Under the pieces are notes generated by a model, which saw only the letters and a list, made by a program, of their open reading frames with translations, was not told where the DNA came from and did not search any database. Shown in pieces: positions 6,925 through 10,274 of a DNA stretch of 10,274 nucleotides (positions are counted from its first letter, which is position 1; every line of letters begins with the position of its first letter). Position numbers and translations under genes: made by a program. The DNA comes from an uncultured Collinsella sp. (GTDB lineage: Bacteria > Actinomycetota > Coriobacteriia > Coriobacteriales > Coriobacteriaceae): assembly GCA_900549195.1 (NCBI GenBank), contig URNK01000049.1, positions 1 to 10,274 of the forward strand. The letters are read 5' to 3'.

Positions 6925-9900
6925 ATGCTGGAGCTCAAGGATATTTGCAAGCGATACGTTACGCAGTCGTTTACGCAGGTGGCGCTCGACAGCGTAAGCC
7001 TGTCTTTTCGCGATAACGAGTTCGTGGCTATTCTGGGCCCCTCGGGTTCGGGTAAAACTACGATGCTCAATGTTATCGGCGGACTCGATCACTTCGACTC
7101 GGGTGACCTGCTGATCGACGGTATTTCGACCAAGGACTTTCACGATCGCGATTGGGATGCCTATCGCAACAACCGCATCGGCTTTGTGTTCCAGAGCTAT
7201 AACCTCATTCCGCATCAGACCATTTTGGAAAACGTGGAGCTGGCGCTTACGCTCACGGGCGTGGGGCACGCCGAGCGCCGCCAGCGTGCGCGCGAGGCGT
7301 TGGAGAAAGTCGGCCTGGGCGAACACGTTAACAAGCGCCCGAGCCAGCTTTCGGGTGGACAGATGCAGCGCGTGGCCATTGCCCGCGCCCTGATCAACGA
7401 TCCCGAGATTGTGCTGGCAGACGAGCCGACCGGCGCTTTGGATTCAACGACATCCGTGCAGGTCATGGATTTGCTCAAGGACGTGGCGCGCGACCGCCTG
7501 GTCATCATGGTCACGCACAATCCCGAGCTGGCGTACCAGTACGCCACGCGCATCGTCAACCTGGCGGACGGTAAGATCACCGACGATTCCGACCCTTTCG
7601 ATGTCGCCGACGCCACGCGCCGCGAAGCCAAGCCTACGCGCAAAACCTCGATGAGCTTTGTGACGGCGCTGGGGCTTTCTGCTCGAAACCTCATGACCAA
7701 GAAAGGCCGTACGGCCATGACGGCCTTTGCGGGCTCGATTGGCATTATCGGTATCGCGGCGATTCTGGCGCTGTCCAATGGCGTAAACGGCTACATCAAA
7801 AAGGTCGAGGAGGATACGCTCTCGAGCTACCCGCTTACGATCTCCAAGCAGGATTATGACCTGTCGTCCATGATGGGCGGACAGGGGGCTGCGGATGACG
7901 AGGCGTCCAACGGCGAGGATTTATCTGACGGTACTGGTGGCAAAGCTAAGGGAACCGATAAGATTCCTGTGGTCACGGCCGTAAAGGATATGTTTGCGAG
8001 CGTTAAGTCCAATGACATGACGAGCTTTAAGGCATGGCTCGATGCCGGTGGCGACGGCATCGATAAAGAAGTCAACGCCATTCAGTACGGCTACGGTGTA
8101 TCGCCGGTTGTCTATCGTGCCGGCAAGGGCGACGAGAAGCCCGTCCGGCTGGTTCCCAACGCTATGACCGAGGCCATGAGCGGAGGCGCAAGTTCGGCGG
8201 CAACGGTGAGCATGGAATCCATGGGAACCTCGGTCTTTAACGAGACGATCGACGACCAGAGTCTGCTCGACAGCCAGTACGATGTCATCGCCGGTCACTG
8301 GCCCACGTCCGCCAACGAAGCCGTGATGGTGCTTTCGAGTCGCGGTACGGTGGGCGACTACACGCTCTACAGCATCGGTGCGTTGGATATCAATGAGCTT
8401 AACAATCTGGTTAACAGCGCTATGACGGCTGACGGTGGGGTCGAAGCGCCCGAGACCGGTACCGACTTTACCTACGACGATGCGTTGTCCACGACGTTTA
8501 AGGTGTTGTCGCCGTCCGATGCCTATCGCAAAAACGAAGATACCGGCATGTGGACAGACATGTCTGGCGACGCCGACTTTATGGCCGCCAAGGTTGCCGA
8601 CGGTATCGACGTGCACATTGTGGGCGTGGTACGACCCGACGAGACGGCCAATGCGAGCGCGTTGTCTCCGGGCATTGCCTATACGCATGCACTGACTCGC
8701 CAGCTTATGGAGAGCGCCGCCGTTTCGCAGATTGTGCAAGAGCAGCTTGCGCATCCCGAGACGGATGTCTTTACGGGCAAGTCTTTCGATGAGCTGCAAG
8801 GCGAGGCCAAGCAAGGCGTGGATCTGGGCAGCATGTTCAGTGTGGACGAGGCGGCGCTCAAGAGCGCGTTCTCGTTTGATGCGTCTGCACTCTCGGGTGC
8901 GGCCGGCGGTATGGACCTGTCGGGTCTTGACTTGTCCGGGCTGGACATTGACCTTTCGGACGTTGGCAAGGATATCGACTTCAGTGACATCATGGCAAAA
9001 GCACCGGCCCCAGATTTCTCGGGCATCTTTGACGGTCTGGAGCTCACACCCGAGCAAATGCAGCAGGTGGGAACGCTTGCCAACCAACTGTTTGAGGGCT
9101 TTTTGCGGTCTGATCAGTTTAGGGCGCTGTCACCCGAAGATCTTAAAGACGCGTCAAAGCTCGCTGCCGCATTCTCGACGTATCTTGAGAATGATGCCGC
9201 AGCCCAGCAATACCTGGCTCAGCTCAAGGCGCTCGGCGGCGATGCCCTGGCCGAGCGCCTGCAGCAGACGATGACCGACTATGTGCAAAAGCAGCTGGCT
9301 CCGTATCTGCAGCAGGCTATGGATCAGGTGATGAAGGCAATCAGCGCGCAGATAGCGTCGACGGTATCGTCCCAGCTCAAGGCGGGCGCGGCAGGGCTCA
9401 TGGACCAGATGGCGACGCAGATGTCTTCGAGTTTTGCCAACCTGGCGAGCGCCATGCACGTGGATGCGAGTGCCTTTGCTCGTGCCATCCATTTCAACAT
9501 GGACGTCGAGGATCTGAGCTCGCTCATGATGAGCTATGCCAAGGCGTCGAAGCTCACCTACGACAACAATCTGACCACGTTGGGTTATGCGGACGAGGCG
9601 GATCCCATCTCGGTCAAGATTTTCCCGCGTGACTTTGAGGCCAAGGAGCGCGTACTCGACCATATCGATGCGTACAACAAGCAGGTCAAAGCCGCCGGCC
9701 ACGACGAGCGGGCAATCTCGTACACCGACTACATGGGCATCATCATGGGTTCGGTGACCGACATCGTGAATACCATCAGCTTGGTGCTCATCGCATTCGT
9801 GAGTATCAGTCTGGTGGTGAGCTCCATCATGATCGGCATCATCACCTACATCAGCGTGCTGGAGCGCAAGAAGGAGATCGGCATCCTGCGCGCGATTGGC

Positions 9901-10176
9901 GCGTCAAAGCGCAACGTGGCCAACGTGTTCAACGCCGAGACCTTTATCGAGGGCCTCATCGCCGGCGTCTTTGCCATTGTCGTTGTGGTGCTCGTGAGCT
10001 TTCCGGTTAATACCTGGGCGCTTGCTGCCAAACAGGTCCCCAATCTGATGAGCCTGCCCGTGCAGGATGCGCTGGTGCTCATTGCAATTTCGGTGCTGCT
10101 GACGGTCATTGCCGGCCTGCTGCCCGCCCGTAGCGCATCCAAGAAGGACCCCGTCGAAGCCCTGCGCTCCGAATAA
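6925..10176 (+). CDS. MacB-like ABC transporter, ATPase fused to FtsX-type permease with very large extracytoplasmic region
   Basis: This 1083-residue protein joins both halves of a type VII (MacB/LolCDE-like) ABC system, which couples ATP use in the cytoplasm to movement of an outer domain. The ATPase (about 1-225) has Walker A GPSGSGKT (38-45), Gln90, signature LSGGQ (142-146), Walker B VLADEP (163-168) and His198, all intact. The first membrane helix is at about 265-284; three more lie at about 945-975, 1008-1028 and 1048-1067, the last block containing the FtsX-type ERKKEIGILRAIGASK and ending in KKDPVEALRSE. Between them about 650 residues lie outside, against roughly 230 in ordinary MacB. 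The extra part includes Asp-Leu-Ser-Gly-Leu repeats (663-690) and a long Ala/Gln-rich helical stretch (about 720-880). I chose the ATG at 6925, with GGGAGAGG upstream; a GTG at 6898 would add nine residues. The substrate is unknown: antimicrobial peptide, lipid or cell-wall control are all possible. Confidence 0.92.
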   Translation: MLELKDICKRYVTQSFTQVALDSVSLSFRDNEFVAILGPSGSGKTTMLNVIGGLDHFDSGDLLIDGISTKDFHDRDWDAYRNNRIGFVFQSYNLIPHQTILENVELALTLTGVGHAERRQRAREALEKVGLGEHVNKRPSQLSGGQMQRVAIARALINDPEIVLADEPTGALDSTTSVQVMDLLKDVARDRLVIMVTHNPELAYQYATRIVNLADGKITDDSDPFDVADATRREAKPTRKTSMSFVTALGLSARNLMTKKGRTAMTAFAGSIGIIGIAAILALSNGVNGYIKKVEEDTLSSYPLTISKQDYDLSSMMGGQGAADDEASNGEDLSDGTGGKAKGTDKIPVVTAVKDMFASVKSNDMTSFKAWLDAGGDGIDKEVNAIQYGYGVSPVVYRAGKGDEKPVRLVPNAMTEAMSGGASSAATVSMESMGTSVFNETIDDQSLLDSQYDVIAGHWPTSANEAVMVLSSRGTVGDYTLYSIGALDINELNNLVNSAMTADGGVEAPETGTDFTYDDALSTTFKVLSPSDAYRKNEDTGMWTDMSGDADFMAAKVADGIDVHIVGVVRPDETANASALSPGIAYTHALTRQLMESAAVSQIVQEQLAHPETDVFTGKSFDELQGEAKQGVDLGSMFSVDEAALKSAFSFDASALSGAAGGMDLSGLDLSGLDIDLSDVGKDIDFSDIMAKAPAPDFSGIFDGLELTPEQMQQVGTLANQLFEGFLRSDQFRALSPEDLKDASKLAAAFSTYLENDAAAQQYLAQLKALGGDALAERLQQTMTDYVQKQLAPYLQQAMDQVMKAISAQIASTVSSQLKAGAAGLMDQMATQMSSSFANLASAMHVDASAFARAIHFNMDVEDLSSLMMSYAKASKLTYDNNLTTLGYADEADPISVKIFPRDFEAKERVLDHIDAYNKQVKAAGHDERAISYTDYMGIIMGSVTDIVNTISLVLIAFVSISLVVSSIMIGIITYISVLERKKEIGILRAIGASKRNVANVFNAETFIEGLIAGVFAIVVVVLVSFPVNTWALAAKQVPNLMSLPVQDALVLIAISVLLTVIAGLLPARSASKKDPVEALRSE
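8911..8994 (+). repeat. Asp-Leu-Ser-Gly-Leu protein repeat inside the transporter
   Basis: Residues 663-690 of the transporter read as consecutive short units: MDLSGL, DLSGL, DIDLSDVG, KDIDFSDIM. The units are coded by different codons, so the repetition is kept at protein level and is not recent DNA slippage. It sits at the start of the large helical insertion of the outer region. Confidence 0.7.
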
Positions 10177-10207
10177 TGTGACAAAGGGACAGTCCCTTTG
10201 TCACATT
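10175..10207. repeat. Perfect 33-base palindrome overlapping the transporter stop codon (REP-like)
   Basis: The 16-base arm AATGTGACAAAGGGAC (10175-10190) is repeated in exact inverse after a single A (10191) as GTCCCTTTGTCACATT (10192-10207). The palindrome begins within the TAA of the transporter gene. There is no T tract after it, so it is not a classical terminator, although the hairpin could protect or end the transcript. Its GGGACAGTCCC core resembles dispersed palindromes that I associate with coriobacterial and clostridial genomes and that may be mobilised by REP-associated transposases; that link is from memory and unproven here. Confidence 0.75.
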
Positions 10208-10222
10208 GAGGCCCTTGTGAAA

Positions 10223-10273
10223 TCGGGGTCTAATACTTTTCCGAGAAGTGAACGAGTCAAAATGGACCCCCGA
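10223..10273. repeat. Imperfect inverted repeat at the window end, possible intergenic element
   Basis: TCGGGGTC (10223-10230) is matched by GACCCCCGA (10265-10273), an inverted copy with one extra C, enclosing 34 bases. With the palindrome immediately before it, this stretch looks like an intergenic repeated element rather than a gene start. No open frame or strong promoter is visible, and the window ends one base after it, so its true extent is unknown. Confidence 0.4.
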
Positions 10274-10274
10274 A

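Noticed and set aside
6729..7070. Minus-strand frame of 113 codons across the start of the transporter gene
   Set aside because: Its upstream half is antisense to the conserved ATPase start and it runs through the plus-strand terminator; this is a frequent false call opposite ABC ATPase genes.
7921..9087. Open frame of 388 codons on the minus strand
   Set aside because: It is entirely antisense to the transporter gene, has no ribosome site or recognisable domain, and its composition (many His, Arg, Val) is typical of a GC-rich shadow frame.

Overview
The window looks like chromosomal DNA of an actinobacterium of the class Coriobacteriia, most likely Collinsella or a close relative. The grounds are the high-GC coding style, the clostridia/coriobacteria-type iron-sulfur and thiol-redox genes, and a GGGACAGTCCC-centred palindrome of a kind I associate with these genomes. 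This is inference: no rRNA or other marker gene is present. Seven complete genes and one gene cut by the window edge account for almost all of the sequence. No gap between genes reaches 300 bases; the longest, 6672-6924, holds a strong terminator. I saw no tRNA, rRNA, CRISPR array or insertion sequence.

Left part, all on the minus strand, read from 4538 down to 1. An OmpR/PhoB-type response regulator (4538-3864) overlaps its sensor histidine kinase (3867-2716) by four bases. After 67 bases comes a LuxR-type transcription factor with a long helical, possibly TPR-like, N-terminal region (2648-1644). After a further 155 bases comes the start of a large exported protein with a twin-arginine-like signal and an Ig/carboxypeptidase-regulatory-like domain (1488-1, cut at the edge, so its C terminus is unknown).

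Middle part, plus strand, divergent from the two-component system. A compact operon encodes a 48-residue membrane peptide ending in CLECIGIG (4629-4775, CXXC family, TTG start), a NapH/NosR-like polyferredoxin membrane protein (4768-5670, TTG start inside the end of the previous gene), and a thioredoxin-fold TlpA-like lipoprotein with a CKPC motif (5700-6671). A strong intrinsic terminator at 6750-6777 closes it. The likely joint function is to carry electrons from the cytoplasm through membrane iron-sulfur clusters to a thiol protein outside the membrane. The neighbouring two-component system is the obvious candidate regulator, and its kinase has a CXXC motif inside its first membrane helix.

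Right part, plus strand. A single 1083-residue polypeptide (6925-10176) joins a MacB/LolD-type ATPase to an FtsX-type permease with four membrane helices. Its extracytoplasmic region is about 650 residues, far larger than in ordinary MacB, and includes a long Ala/Gln-rich helical insertion and Asp-Leu-Ser-Gly-Leu repeats. Its stop codon lies in a 33-base near-perfect palindrome, followed by a second, imperfect inverted repeat running almost to the window end. Both look like dispersed intergenic elements.
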